Assembly (NCBI RefSeq): GCF_009762775.1
Contig: NZ_CP046401.1
Coordinates: 3,286,001 to 3,350,000, forward strand
Reading direction: 5' to 3'
Source: Maribellus comscasis
GTDB taxonomy: Bacteria; Bacteroidota; Bacteroidia; Bacteroidales; Prolixibacteraceae
DNA: 64,000 nt
The translations under genes were made by a program, and so were the position numbers. The notes under the pieces were generated by a model. It saw only the letters and a program-made list of their open reading frames with translations. It was not told the origin of the DNA and did not search any database. This document shows positions 1 to 8,526 of this stretch, in pieces (within the stretch, counting starts at the first letter, position 1; every line of letters starts with the position of its first letter).

Positions 1-56
1 GTTACTGTGGAAATAAAAAATAGTTGTTTTTTTAGAAAATCGGAACATAAAGGAAA

Positions 57-87
57 TAAAAAAACCGGCTCAACTGTTGAACCGGTT
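57..87 (-). terminator. Intrinsic terminator, minus strand
   Basis: A 10-base-pair stem (positions 64-73 against 77-86, one G-T wobble) with a 3-base loop is followed on the minus strand by seven Ts. It sits 7 bases past a minus-strand TAG at 94-96, and about 330 bases past the end of the sensor kinase gene, so it could end either transcript. Confidence 0.75.
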
Positions 88-93
88 CAAGTC

Positions 94-234
94 CTATTCG
101 ACGTCTTCTGTGCCAATAACATTTTTATCTTTTGGGTAAACTGTAATGTGGATTTCCATGGTGGTTAGAAAACAGTCATCCAAGTTTAACAACTGAGGGG
201 GAGTGCACAGTTTAAAAGAACTTAATAATTTGGG
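94..234 (-). pseudogene. Short open fragment, possible 3' end of a decayed gene
   Basis: On the minus strand a frame is open from about 234 down to the TAG at 94-96 and ends with the residues TVYPKDKNVIGTEDVE. The only ATG in it is at 159, which would give a 21-residue peptide; the open frame continues upstream of that with protein-like composition (…TPPQLLNLDDCFLTT…) but has no start codon before a TAA. A strong terminator follows the stop at once. I do not recognise the family. It could be the tail of a truncated gene, a tiny real gene, or chance. The rest of 235-412 is AT-rich and I see nothing else in it. Confidence 0.3.
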
Positions 235-412
235 GTAATGTCTTTACTTATCCAGTTAATTGATATTTGAAACAAATAAAGAACCTTCATTAATTGTGAT
301 TCAATATTACAACTAAATTTCAGTAATTTTTTCAGCAATTATTGTATGGTATAGAATTTCAGATATGTGGTTAACTTTAATTATTTAATGGATTGTTCGG
401 AATTGTTTTTTA

Positions 413-3328
413 CTATATAACAACGGGCACTAACATCTCAACCCGAGTGCCTGGATATCTTGCACCCGGAGTCAGTTCCGCTGAAATGATCTCTGATTTT
501 ACATCGTAGCGGTCACCAATGAGTTGTAATCTTTTTTTGGTTAAAGAAACTCCCATATTTAAATTTTGGTCCGATTGTGAATAAGGTTTTGCTTGTTTTA
601 TTCCAATCCCATTGTCTTCAACAGTAATCTTAATACTTTTTTCATTGAATGATTTTATCCTAATCCATATTTTCCCTTTATCAGGAAGAGAAGATACACC
701 GTGCCAAATAGCATTCTCAACAAAAGGTTGTATAATCATTGAAGGTATGGCAACCTGGTCCACGTCAATTTCATCATCTATTTCAATTTCAAAATCAAAT
801 TTATTATCCATTCTGAATTGTTCCAACTCAATATAATTTCTAAGGCGTTCCAGTTCGTCATCGATTTGTATCGAGTTTGATTTTAACGAGTTCATGTTCT
901 GTCTTATCAGACGGGCGAATTGTGAGAGATAAATTCCTGCTTCTGCCGCCTTATTTAATAAAAGATATCGTTGTATAGAACCCAAAGCATTAAAAATAAA
1001 GTGCGGATTCATCATCGACTGTAATGCCTTGTGTTCAAGCGTTATTATCATGTTATCTGTTTCCTTTTGTTTTATTTTTCGTTTATAAAAGAAAATGATA
1101 ATAAGGACTACTCCGCCGAGCAGAATAAATAAGATGGTAATTTTTGTTATTGTACGTTGAATGAAAGTTGGCCGAACCATAATCGGAAGTTCAACCGCCG
1201 GGCTATACTCTCCCAGACTTTTGCGAGCTTTCAGTTTAAATGTATAATGCCCGGGGGAAAGATTTAGATAGGTTACCTGTGTATTTTTTCCATTAATCCA
1301 ATCCCGATCGATTCCTTCCAGCATATAGGAATAATTTGAAGGAGTTGAAGAATAATTTAAGCTGGCAAAATTGATACTAAAACTTTTTTTGCTTTTAAAT
1401 TTAATTGCTTCAGTGTGCAGGGCAAGCTCTTTGTCGTCTATTAATAAACTATAAAAATAGGGTTGCGGGATTTGGATTACTGCATTAACACAGTCAGATA
1501 TGGGTATCGATACCAGTCCATCATCTGAGGCAATATACAATCTGTTATCGTGGCATATAATATCATTAATGTTATTAAAGTCGATATTCAACCGGCTTAA
1601 CTCGAGTGCTTTCTGGCTTATTGCTTTTAACGGATCTTTTATGAAATAAACAGTTTTCGTTGTATAAAAGAACAATACGTTTTCATTGTATTCAATACCT
1701 TTAATCCGGTAATCTATTTGAGTTCTGAAAGCTTCTGTTAAATCGTAAGTATTTTGATTATCTCTTAAAATTAACTGATTACCAATTATATTATATATTT
1801 CATAATTTTTATTGATTGCCAGATGAGAAGTAATTGTTTTTCCATTGAATGGCTGCAGCGGAAGGTTCAGACTTAATTTATCGTCAATAACAAGGTAGTT
1901 TTTTTCTGCGTTGATAACCAGATGATTGTCCTTGTTTACAAAAACATTATTTATTCTTCCGGTTCTTAACCCGATAACTTTACAATTGAGACTTTCATCA
2001 TAGTCAATAATTAAAAGCCGGTCATTAATATAAGAATATATTGTTTTTTCGTCAGACGGCACGTCTAACTTTTTTACTTTGTAAGGAAGTTTTTTGTGGG
2101 TGCCGAATTTTATTGTATTGGTTTTTTCATCGTAAAGGGTTTCTTCAATTAAATGGAGTTCTTCTCCTATCGGGCTTGTTATTAATGTGTTGTCTTTGAA
2201 GTGGTATATATTTGAAAGATTATTTTCGTCCAGATCAAGATTCATCCGGGTTAGTTTCTCTCCGCTGATTGTATATAACAAACTGCCGTTGGTTGCCCAG
2301 AGTTTGCCGTTGTTGGTTGGCGCCAGCGATTTTATTCCTGATTCTTCAAAACTTTCGGTCGCCCAATATTGATACCTTAAAATTTCACGGTTTATCTTAT
2401 AAATTCCTTCTGACGCTGAAGTAACCCAGATGTTCCCTTCCCTGTCTGCCATAACACCCTGGGTCTGATCAACATCGAGGTGGAAGATGATTTCCTTACC
2501 ATCATGACAATATAAACCTTTATCATAGGTGGCGAGCCAAAAAAGTCCCTCAGAATCGACAGCGAGGGAGTTGACGTATTTTGATTTTGACTGTAGAATA
2601 TGTTTGGTTATCAGCTTTTTACCCTGGTAGATGTTCGCGTCTCCCGTCCGTTCAAACGCTATCGTTTTTTCCTGGTTATCCACTCTAAAAGCCTTTTCTA
2701 TAAGATAGTCGGAGAACGGAGTCAGATATGCACTGTCTCCCACCACATCCGATTCATAAATGCCGATCGCCGACCACATCAGAAATTTATCATCCAATGA
2801 CTTGCTTAAATGAAACAGACTCAAGTCTCTTTGATTGTTAAGACCAAAATTTAATTTGCTTACCTCGCTACCGTTCTTTTTTAGAACATAAATATCTGAT
2901 ATAGAATTATAAAAGTAGATCGTGGAGTCATTGTCTTCATAAAAATCAATAAAATAGAAATTGGCTTTTAACTGGCTGAGCAGGGTATCGTTTTTTTCAT
3001 TATAGATTGTATTGTCAAAATGATAATTCAGAGTCCCGTTCATATTCATAAACCAGAGTCTTCCCGATGAATCTTCTTTGATTCGCATTACGATGTTGTC
3101 GCTTAGCCCTTCTTCAACAGAATAGTTTTTAAAATTGGTCCCATCGAAACGAATTACACCGGCATCAGTGGCAAACCAGATAAATCCCTGCGTATCCTGA
3201 TACGCATATATGATTTTATTGGTCGGAAGTCCTTCCGCGATGGTATAATTTTTTACAAACGGATTTGCAGCAAAAACAGAATGGAGGAACAATATAAAAA
3301 TAACGGATAAAAAATACTCTTTTTTCAC
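413..3328 (-). CDS. LytS-type sensor histidine kinase with two-component-regulator propeller
   Basis: This is a membrane sensor kinase that should phosphorylate the LytTR regulator encoded just upstream. A signal peptide (about residues 1-20) leads into a long periplasmic beta-propeller of the two-component-regulator type (about 25-640), then a Y_Y_Y beta-sandwich domain (about 655-725), one membrane helix (about 731-751), a His_kinase domain whose phospho-acceptor lies in MMNPHFIFNALG (His near 771), and a HATPase domain with the N-box FVENAIWHG (near 870). The layout lacks the fused regulator and AraC output of hybrid kinases. The start codon is GTG, overlapping the TAG of the regulator gene by one base (TAGTG), so the two are translationally coupled. 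The ligand cannot be deduced from sequence. Confidence 0.93.
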   Translation of the reverse strand: MKKEYFLSVIFILFLHSVFAANPFVKNYTIAEGLPTNKIIYAYQDTQGFIWFATDAGVIRFDGTNFKNYSVEEGLSDNIVMRIKEDSSGRLWFMNMNGTLNYHFDNTIYNEKNDTLLSQLKANFYFIDFYEDNDSTIYFYNSISDIYVLKKNGSEVSKLNFGLNNQRDLSLFHLSKSLDDKFLMWSAIGIYESDVVGDSAYLTPFSDYLIEKAFRVDNQEKTIAFERTGDANIYQGKKLITKHILQSKSKYVNSLAVDSEGLFWLATYDKGLYCHDGKEIIFHLDVDQTQGVMADREGNIWVTSASEGIYKINREILRYQYWATESFEESGIKSLAPTNNGKLWATNGSLLYTISGEKLTRMNLDLDENNLSNIYHFKDNTLITSPIGEELHLIEETLYDEKTNTIKFGTHKKLPYKVKKLDVPSDEKTIYSYINDRLLIIDYDESLNCKVIGLRTGRINNVFVNKDNHLVINAEKNYLVIDDKLSLNLPLQPFNGKTITSHLAINKNYEIYNIIGNQLILRDNQNTYDLTEAFRTQIDYRIKGIEYNENVLFFYTTKTVYFIKDPLKAISQKALELSRLNIDFNNINDIICHDNRLYIASDDGLVSIPISDCVNAVIQIPQPYFYSLLIDDKELALHTEAIKFKSKKSFSINFASLNYSSTPSNYSYMLEGIDRDWINGKNTQVTYLNLSPGHYTFKLKARKSLGEYSPAVELPIMVRPTFIQRTITKITILFILLGGVVLIIIFFYKRKIKQKETDNMIITLEHKALQSMMNPHFIFNALGSIQRYLLLNKAAEAGIYLSQFARLIRQNMNSLKSNSIQIDDELERLRNYIELEQFRMDNKFDFEIEIDDEIDVDQVAIPSMIIQPFVENAIWHGVSSLPDKGKIWIRIKSFNEKSIKITVEDNGIGIKQAKPYSQSDQNLNMGVSLTKKRLQLIGDRYDVKSEIISAELTPGARYPGTRVEMLVPVVI

Positions 3329-4122
3329 TAATCGATAGATTTTGAGTGCGTTCCTACCAATTCCCTGAATTCGTTAAAACGTCTTCTTGATATAGGAAGT
3401 TTTGTTCCATCATCAAGAACGGCAAAATACCCCTGGTAACTGGAAAATCCTTTTAAATAATTCAGGTTCACTATGTTTGATTTATGTATTCTGAAAAATT
3501 GGTTTGAATCCAGAACTTTTTCAAACTCTCCCAACGATTTACTCGAGATAATTTTTTCCAGGCCCGAAAGATGCAAAATTGTATAATTGCTATCGGCTTC
3601 CAGGTAACGAATTGTATCAACCTCAACTATACGAAATCCAAATTTCTCAACAACTGTAATTTTTTTTACCTGCTTATTTTCTCCTTTTACCTGCTGTAGT
3701 AAGTTTTCGAGCGACTCACTGTATACATTCTGAACATTATTTTGTTGTTGCCGCAGATTTAAAAACGATGTGGCTTTGTCAACAGCTTCTTTAAGTTCCG
3801 AAGGATTAATGGGTTTTAGTAAATAATCAATCGCATTGGCCTTGATGGCTTTTAAAGCATATTCTTCGTGTGCAGTTGTAAATATAATTGCATATTTTTC
3901 TTTTGGGATGGAAGCGATAAAATCGAAACCGTTTTCGTTTGGCATTGAAATATCCAGAAAAATTAAATGAACTTCAAATGCTTTCAATAACTGCCTGGCA
4001 GTAGCGGCAGATTCCGCACTTCCGCACAATCTTATATCCGGGCAATAATGTCGTAAAAGTATCTCAAGTGTTTGCCTGACATTCATTTCATCATCAACGA
4101 TAATTGCATTAAATCGAGTCAT
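3328..4122 (-). CDS. LytTR-family response regulator
   Basis: A 264-residue response regulator: a receiver domain (acidic pair IVDDE near residues 8-12, phospho-acceptor Asp in IFLDIS near 57, Thr in FTTAHEE, Lys in LLKPI) followed by a LytTR DNA-binding domain (about 160-258). It belongs to the LytR/AlgR type that binds direct repeats near promoters. It is the first gene of a two-gene operon with the propeller sensor kinase. An in-frame ATG six codons further upstream (4140) exists, but the receiver fold begins right after the ATG at 4122, so I prefer that start. Confidence 0.93.
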   Translation of the reverse strand: MTRFNAIIVDDEMNVRQTLEILLRHYCPDIRLCGSAESAATARQLLKAFEVHLIFLDISMPNENGFDFIASIPKEKYAIIFTTAHEEYALKAIKANAIDYLLKPINPSELKEAVDKATSFLNLRQQQNNVQNVYSESLENLLQQVKGENKQVKKITVVEKFGFRIVEVDTIRYLEADSNYTILHLSGLEKIISSKSLGEFEKVLDSNQFFRIHKSNIVNLNYLKGFSSYQGYFAVLDDGTKLPISRRRFNEFRELVGTHSKSID

Positions 4123-4126
4123 AAAG

Positions 4127-4161
4127 CAAAGATATAACATAAATTAGAACTAATATCTTTG
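4127..4161. promoter_or_regulatory. Divergent, mirrored TAnnTTTG boxes
   Basis: Two perfect Bacteroidota -7 boxes (TATCTTTG) face away from each other: one on the minus strand at 4134-4127, one on the plus strand at 4154-4161. Together they form a 9-base inverted repeat. The minus-strand box lies only about 5 bases before the regulator's ATG, which would give a nearly leaderless mRNA; the plus-strand box would give mscS a leader of about 190 bases. No clear -33 element was seen. Confidence 0.4.
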
Positions 4162-4185
4162 GCAGATGAACGGTAGGTTTTATTT

Positions 4186-4217
4186 AGCCAGCGGTTTGAA
4201 AAGCCAAACAAATGGCT
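4186..4217 (+). promoter_or_regulatory. Hairpin in the putative mscS leader
   Basis: A two-part stem lies between the plus-strand promoter box and mscS: AGCCA (4186-4190) pairs with TGGCT (4213-4217), and inside it GTTTG (4194-4198) pairs with CAAAC (4205-4209) around a six-base loop, with a symmetric 3x3 internal loop. There is no T run, so it is not a terminator. A role is unknown. Confidence 0.3.
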
Positions 4218-4357
4218 TCCATTAAATTTGTGTTTCCGGTTTATACATAAGCTGCAATAATCATTAAAAACAATTCAGTTACGATAAGTTTGTCAGGAAT
4301 TGAACAAAATTGTATTGAATTTTGTAAATTACCTTAAAATTTAACAAACAATAGATT

Positions 4358-5170
4358 ATGGATTCAGTTGGAAGTTTTTCAGAAAAGTTTAACGACATAA
4401 TTTTGTTTTATGGCCCGCGGTTGGTTGGTGCTATTATCACGTTAATTATTGGTTGGTGGATAATTAAAGTCATTCAAAAGGCAGTACGTAAAGGTTTTGA
4501 AAAGAGAGAGATGGACCCATCTTTACGGGGTTTTTTAAACAGTATGATCGGGATACTCCTGAAAACCATGCTGATAATTAGTGTGGTTGGAATGCTCGGG
4601 GTTCAAATGACTTCCTTTATTGCAGTTTTAGGTGCTGCGGGTTTAGCAATTGGAATGGCACTTTCCGGTACCCTTCAAAATTTTGCGGGTGGTGTAATGA
4701 TTTTGCTGTTCAAGCCCTTTAAAGTAGGCGATTTTATAGATGCTCAGGGACACAAGGGTATTGTTAATGAGATCCAGATTTTTAATACAATATTAAAAAC
4801 ACCGGATAATAAAACCATTATTATTCCTAATGGAGGACTTTCAACTTCGTCAATGGTGAATTTTTCAGCCGAGCCAAAACGAAGAGTCGATTTTTTATTT
4901 GGAATTGGTTATGGTGACGATGTAGACAAGGCAAAAAAAGTATTGCGCTCTTTGATTGATAAAGACGAAAGAATTTTAAAAGAACCGGAGCCATTTATTG
5001 CGGTTTCTGAACTTGGAGACAGTTCGGTTAACATTGTTGTACGTGTATGGGCTGAAGCGTCGAATTATTGGGGCATCTATTTTGATATGACTGAAAATGT
5101 TTATAAAACATTTGATAAAGAAGGCCTTAATATTCCTTTCCCTCAAATGGATGTACATATTCAAAAATGA
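4358..5170 (+). CDS. Small-conductance mechanosensitive ion channel (MscS family)
   Basis: A 270-residue inner-membrane channel that opens on membrane tension during hypo-osmotic shock. It has the minimal MscS plan: three N-terminal membrane helices, the third being the Gly/Ala-rich pore helix (AAGLAIGMALSGTLQNFAGG, about residues 95-114), followed by the conserved KPFKVGDFI stretch that begins the cytosolic beta domain and an alpha/beta C-terminal domain. Length is close to that of E. coli MscS (286). It is transcribed alone. Confidence 0.93.
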   Translation: MDSVGSFSEKFNDIILFYGPRLVGAIITLIIGWWIIKVIQKAVRKGFEKREMDPSLRGFLNSMIGILLKTMLIISVVGMLGVQMTSFIAVLGAAGLAIGMALSGTLQNFAGGVMILLFKPFKVGDFIDAQGHKGIVNEIQIFNTILKTPDNKTIIIPNGGLSTSSMVNFSAEPKRRVDFLFGIGYGDDVDKAKKVLRSLIDKDERILKEPEPFIAVSELGDSSVNIVVRVWAEASNYWGIYFDMTENVYKTFDKEGLNIPFPQMDVHIQK

Positions 5171-5365
5171 GGAATACAAAATAATTAAGTTTTTTGCTGA
5201 TTACTTTGAACTTTTAACTGCTTGATTTGTACTTTTAACATAAGCAATTATGGACTGTTTTCAAACCCTTTTTTGTTGATTCTCGAAATTATAATTTCGC
5301 AGAATAATCGAAATTAATTGATAATCATAGGGTGTAAAACGATTGAAAATAGTACTTTTGTTACT

Positions 5366-5473
5366 TACGTGCAAAATACTGTGATTTTTTTTTACAGTAA
5401 ACTCCGTCCTAAATGGAACTTCTCCGTTTCGCACAAATTGTCCTATAAGCCGGAATAAATCCCGGCTTTTTTT
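5366..5473 (+). ncRNA. Candidate small RNA (promoter box to terminator)
   Basis: A perfect -7 box TACTTTTG (5353-5360) is followed about 85 bases later by a strong intrinsic terminator in the same direction, and the stretch between has no plus-strand reading frame worth naming. It contains a short stem ACTGT/ACAGT around a T-rich loop. This is the arrangement expected for an independently transcribed small RNA of about 105 bases. Alternatively the terminators merely end a long mscS 3' leader. I recognise no RNA family. Confidence 0.35.
5447..5473 (+). terminator. Intrinsic terminator, plus strand
   Basis: A perfect 7-base stem AAGCCGG/CCGGCTT (5447-5453 and 5462-5468) is followed by a run of seven Ts ending at 5473. 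Confidence 0.75.
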
Positions 5474-5478
5474 ATTTA

Positions 5479-5504
5479 CCGGATTAAATAATCCGGATTT
5501 TTTT
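5479..5504 (+). terminator. Second plus-strand terminator overlapping the S4 gene
   Basis: CCGGATT/AATCCGG (5479-5485 and 5490-5496) with a four-base loop is followed by seven Ts (5498-5504). It overlaps the last codons and stop of the S4 gene on the other strand, so it acts as a back-up stop for plus-strand transcription running into that operon. Confidence 0.7.
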
Positions 5505-5690
5505 ATCAAAAATTGAAACAATATCTCCTTTACGCAATTTTGCTCGTTTTCGAAATTCCCTGGTTCCGTTCAGAGAAACTTCACCTTCCTCAACAAGAAT
5601 TTTTGCATGTCCTCCGGTTTCTGCCAGACCAAGTAGTTTTAGTAATTTAACCAATTCAATATACTCTGATTTTAACTGAAATTCCAGCAT
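5484..5690 (-). CDS. Small S4-domain RNA-binding protein (YbcJ/YaaA-like)
   Basis: A 68-residue protein made almost wholly of one S4 RNA-binding fold: LLKLLGLAETGGHAKILVEE, then GEVSLNGTREFRKRAKLRKGDIV. Such free-standing S4 proteins are thought to bind structured RNA; no specific target is known for this group. Its ATG overlaps the TAA of the C1 peptidase gene by one base (TAATG), so it is translationally coupled as the last gene of the operon. Confidence 0.85.
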   Translation of the reverse strand: MLEFQLKSEYIELVKLLKLLGLAETGGHAKILVEEGEVSLNGTREFRKRAKLRKGDIVSIFDKKIRII

Positions 5691-6769
5691 TATAATTTAA
5701 TTTTCTTTTTAATTGATTTGGGAATTGCATTTTTGTGAACCATTATCGCAATTGTTTTTAACCGGACATAGTCTTCAGTCATATGAAGATAACCTCCAAA
5801 ATTATTGCTGTCGGCGCCCCACGAGTTTTTTGTGTAGAAACACGTCTGGCCGGAACTGTTTTTTGAAAGGCCGACAATATGCATTAAATGATCATCTGTT
5901 GTGGTTCTGTCAAAAAAAGTTTCCTGTCTCATCTTCTGATCCACTTTTCCTAATTGTTTTTCGGGGAGATCTGCAATTCCTTTGTTGTGTGTAAATGTTT
6001 TTTCGCTTGTGTCACCATCCCATGCAACGGTATAACCATTATTAATGGCATAGGTCATAATTTCCATTAATTCATCGAGAGGCAAGTTGTAATACAAATC
6101 GTTTGACCAGTTATCCGGGACTTCCAACACAAATTGTGAATAAAAAGGATGATGGTTGTAGGAGGTCAGTTCAACATAATCATCAGCGTTGAGTTTGAAT
6201 TTATCGCGAAGTTTTGAGGGAGTGTAAGTTTCTTCATCGGTTTTCACTTTATTGGGAAGTTTACCAATTTTCTCTTTTAATATTTTTTCTACGGGTTTTA
6301 CGTCAGCAGCAAAAAAATTTTTTCTCTTTTTGTTCAGCTTTTCAACATCGTCGTTTAAATCTCTTGCCCACTGGTGATGATTATATCTTCCATCTGTTTT
6401 TACTCCCGGGTAAGATTCAAACGTAACCATTCCATGTTCCTTTAAAACATTTAGAACATCGTGCGCCTGTCCCCCCTGGCTAAAATTGTTTTTCCCGTAA
6501 TACAGCAAATAATCTTCAGCTTTATCAAGATATGCCATATATACAAAATACATTTCCGAAAGATCAGTTTCGGGAAAACCTTTTCGCATGATTTCTGATT
6601 CCAAAAAGCTGGTTGTGGCAAAACTCCAGCAGGTTCCTGTACTTCCCTGGCTTATAACCGGAGTATGTTTTAATTCCTTGATAATTTCAAATTCTTCCTG
6701 ATTGCCCTGTGCCGAGACTTGTACCGACAGAAAAAGAATCAGGATAAAATACAGTGCAACTTTTCTCAT
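5690..6769 (-). CDS. Secreted C1-family cysteine peptidase (bleomycin-hydrolase/PepC-like)
   Basis: A papain-fold peptidase with a signal peptide (residues 1-20, cleavage near SAQ). The catalytic elements are present in order: oxyanion Gln41 and nucleophile Cys47 in SQGSTGTCWSFA, His near 296 in LMHIVG, and Asn near 315 in TKNSWG. The overall sequence resembles the bleomycin hydrolase/aminopeptidase C branch, although at 359 residues it is shorter than the cytosolic enzymes (about 440) and, unlike them, is exported. It lies 9 bases after the MmcQ-like gene and overlaps the S4 gene. Likely role: peptide degradation in the periplasm or outside the cell. Confidence 0.88.
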   Translation of the reverse strand: MRKVALYFILILFLSVQVSAQGNQEEFEIIKELKHTPVISQGSTGTCWSFATTSFLESEIMRKGFPETDLSEMYFVYMAYLDKAEDYLLYYGKNNFSQGGQAHDVLNVLKEHGMVTFESYPGVKTDGRYNHHQWARDLNDDVEKLNKKRKNFFAADVKPVEKILKEKIGKLPNKVKTDEETYTPSKLRDKFKLNADDYVELTSYNHHPFYSQFVLEVPDNWSNDLYYNLPLDELMEIMTYAINNGYTVAWDGDTSEKTFTHNKGIADLPEKQLGKVDQKMRQETFFDRTTTDDHLMHIVGLSKNSSGQTCFYTKNSWGADSNNFGGYLHMTEDYVRLKTIAIMVHKNAIPKSIKKKIKL

Positions 6770-6778
6770 TCCAAATGT

Positions 6779-7132
6779 TTATGAATTTTTTAGTTCCTGT
6801 TGTTGTTTACGGGTCAACCCCATTACAATCAGATCGTAAGATTCATCAACAAAGTTTTTTATCATGTCGTCAGAAATCGAGCCATCAACAGAAATGGTAT
6901 TCCAGTGTTTTTTGTTCATGTGGTATCCCGGTATGATTGCAGGATATTCTTCACGAAGTTCAATGTTTTTTTCAGGGTCGTTTTTGACACTTACCGATAA
7001 GTCACCTTCTAAACTGGTGAGACAAAACATCTTGCCACCTACTTTAAAAACCAAAGTAGTTTCACCAAAGGGAAATTCTTCGGATACGCCTTTTAATGAA
7101 AGGCAATACTCCCGTAACTCCTCAATATTCAT
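6779..7132 (-). CDS. MmcQ/YjbR family protein
   Basis: A 117-residue cytosolic protein of the MmcQ/YjbR (CyaY-like fold) family, marked by the N-terminal LREYCLSLKGVSEEFPFGE, the KMFCLTS strand, and the conserved HMNKKHWNTISVDGSI block. Members are often labelled DNA-binding, but the molecular role is not settled. It sits in the middle of the minus-strand operon, between yraN and the C1 peptidase. Confidence 0.88.
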   Translation of the reverse strand: MNIEELREYCLSLKGVSEEFPFGETTLVFKVGGKMFCLTSLEGDLSVSVKNDPEKNIELREEYPAIIPGYHMNKKHWNTISVDGSISDDMIKNFVDESYDLIVMGLTRKQQQELKNS

Positions 7133-7188
7133 GTTTGTAAAATTAAAATTACGGGTTAAAAGTAATTTTTTCCTTTTGAAATCAAAAT

Positions 7189-7551
7189 TTAAAGCGTAGG
7201 ATAAAAAGCATCTTTAAAATGTTCCAGCTCATACCGCTGATTAAAGAAAATAATCGTAACAACATCAAAGCGGGTTTCCCAATCAATATCTTTTTCGAGG
7301 ATATATGCATCGGCGGCCTCAACAATACGTTTCATTTTCGAGTTGGTAACAGCTTCCGACGGGTGTTCGTAACGGATGCCATTGCGCGATTTTACTTCTA
7401 CAATAACCAGCTGTTCACCATCACGGGCAATAATATCAAGTTCCAAATGTCCGTAATGCCAGTTTTTATCCAAAATCGTGTAGCCCAGTTTTACCAAATA
7501 CTGTTCTGCAATTCCTTCAGCTTTTTCTCCTATTTCACGTTGCGAAACCAT
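7189..7551 (-). CDS. YraN family (UPF0102) endonuclease-fold protein
   Basis: A 120-residue protein with the restriction-endonuclease-like core of the YraN/UPF0102 family: GEKAEGIAEQYLVKLGY, then LELDIIARDGEQLVIVEVKSR, which carries the Asp and the ExK metal-site residues. Family members are thought to be nucleases linked to DNA processing, but the function is not firmly established. Length is normal. It lies 18 bases after the LD-carboxypeptidase gene. Confidence 0.9.
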   Translation of the reverse strand: MVSQREIGEKAEGIAEQYLVKLGYTILDKNWHYGHLELDIIARDGEQLVIVEVKSRNGIRYEHPSEAVTNSKMKRIVEAADAYILEKDIDWETRFDVVTIIFFNQRYELEHFKDAFYPTL

Positions 7552-7569
7552 TTGTTCAAACTTGGGTAT

Positions 7570-8475
7570 TTAAAGAAGTTTTAATGTTGAATTTACAGAA
7601 GAAACATCAAGTTGCCAGGTTTTTTCAAAAGCGAGCGCCAGATTTTTTTTGTCGTGGCCCGCTTGAAATCCGAATGCAACGGGATATTCAAATTCCTGAA
7701 CAGCTTCAGAAATAATTTCATGAATATTTTTCCCAAATGGCGATTCGTTGTCTTTCATATCCGTAAAATCACCCAGAATCAGCCCGGCGAGCTTATCCAG
7801 TTTACCAGCGAGCTTAAGTTGGTGCATCATCCGGTCGGAGTGATATAAAAATTCATCAATGTCTTCGAGGAAAAGAATTTTGCCATCGGTTTCCAATTCA
7901 TATTTCGTACCCTGTAAGCTGGAAATAATCGAAAGGTTTCCACCGACCAATTTTGCTTCAACTTTTCCTTCCTTGTTATGTTCCCAGTTTTTGAATGAGT
8001 ATGCAACTTTTTCACCCGACAGGATTTTCATGAGCGAATTCAGATTTGCGGCAGGTTCTCCGTTTTCATCAAAATAGTAACGCGGCATTGCTCCATGTAT
8101 CGTTGCAAAACCTGATTTATTAAGGCAGGAATGTAAAATCGTAATATCGCTAAAACCTACCAGCCACTTGGGTTTTTTTTGAAAATTTTCAAAATTCAGT
8201 TTGTCAATAATTCTTACAGTCCCGTAGCCACCGCGGGAACACAACACTACGTCGGTTTCCGCATCATCAAAAGCATTTTGCAAATCCTCCAAACGTTGTG
8301 AATCCGTGCCTGCGAACTGAAAATGTTGGGAAAAAGCATGTTCACCAATTTCAACTTTATACCCTTGTTTTTGAAACCATTCAACAGCAGGAAGCACGTA
8401 TTTTTTATCGATTTTACCGGCCGGTGAAACTATCCGGATTTTTGAACCTGGTTTTATGTAGGGTGGTGTTTTCAT
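7570..8475 (-). CDS. LD-carboxypeptidase (peptidase family S66)
   Basis: A 301-residue serine peptidase that removes the terminal D-alanine from tetrapeptides during murein recycling. Family landmarks are SPAGKIDKKYV near the N-terminus, CSRGGYGTVRIIDKL, the nucleophile loop GFSDITILH (Ser near 104), FLEDIDE (catalytic Glu) and FGFQAGH (catalytic His). No signal peptide, so it acts in the cytosol. Length matches LdcA of other bacteria. Part of the minus-strand housekeeping operon. Confidence 0.93.
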   Translation of the reverse strand: MKTPPYIKPGSKIRIVSPAGKIDKKYVLPAVEWFQKQGYKVEIGEHAFSQHFQFAGTDSQRLEDLQNAFDDAETDVVLCSRGGYGTVRIIDKLNFENFQKKPKWLVGFSDITILHSCLNKSGFATIHGAMPRYYFDENGEPAANLNSLMKILSGEKVAYSFKNWEHNKEGKVEAKLVGGNLSIISSLQGTKYELETDGKILFLEDIDEFLYHSDRMMHQLKLAGKLDKLAGLILGDFTDMKDNESPFGKNIHEIISEAVQEFEYPVAFGFQAGHDKKNLALAFEKTWQLDVSSVNSTLKLL

Positions 8476-8526
8476 TGGTTTTCGAGAAAAAAGGAAAGTT
8501 ACAAAATTGAAATGCCGAAATGAAAT

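Larger units (their letters stand above)
5171..5483. other. Intergenic stretch with a palindrome, promoter box and two plus-strand terminators
   Basis: No convincing protein gene lies here. It holds a perfect 16-base palindrome (cgaaattataatttcg, 5284-5299), a plus-strand TAnnTTTG box (5353-5360), a small hairpin (ACTGT at about 5378 against ACAGT at about 5395) and a terminator. See the separate small-RNA and terminator entries. Confidence 0.6.

Noticed and set aside
5261..5521. 86-residue minus-strand reading frame
   Set aside because: It overlaps the S4 gene, runs across both plus-strand terminators, and has low-complexity composition without a recognisable domain.
7219..7584. 121-residue plus-strand reading frame opposite yraN
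   Set aside because: Antisense to a conserved gene, no start context or domain; a shadow frame.
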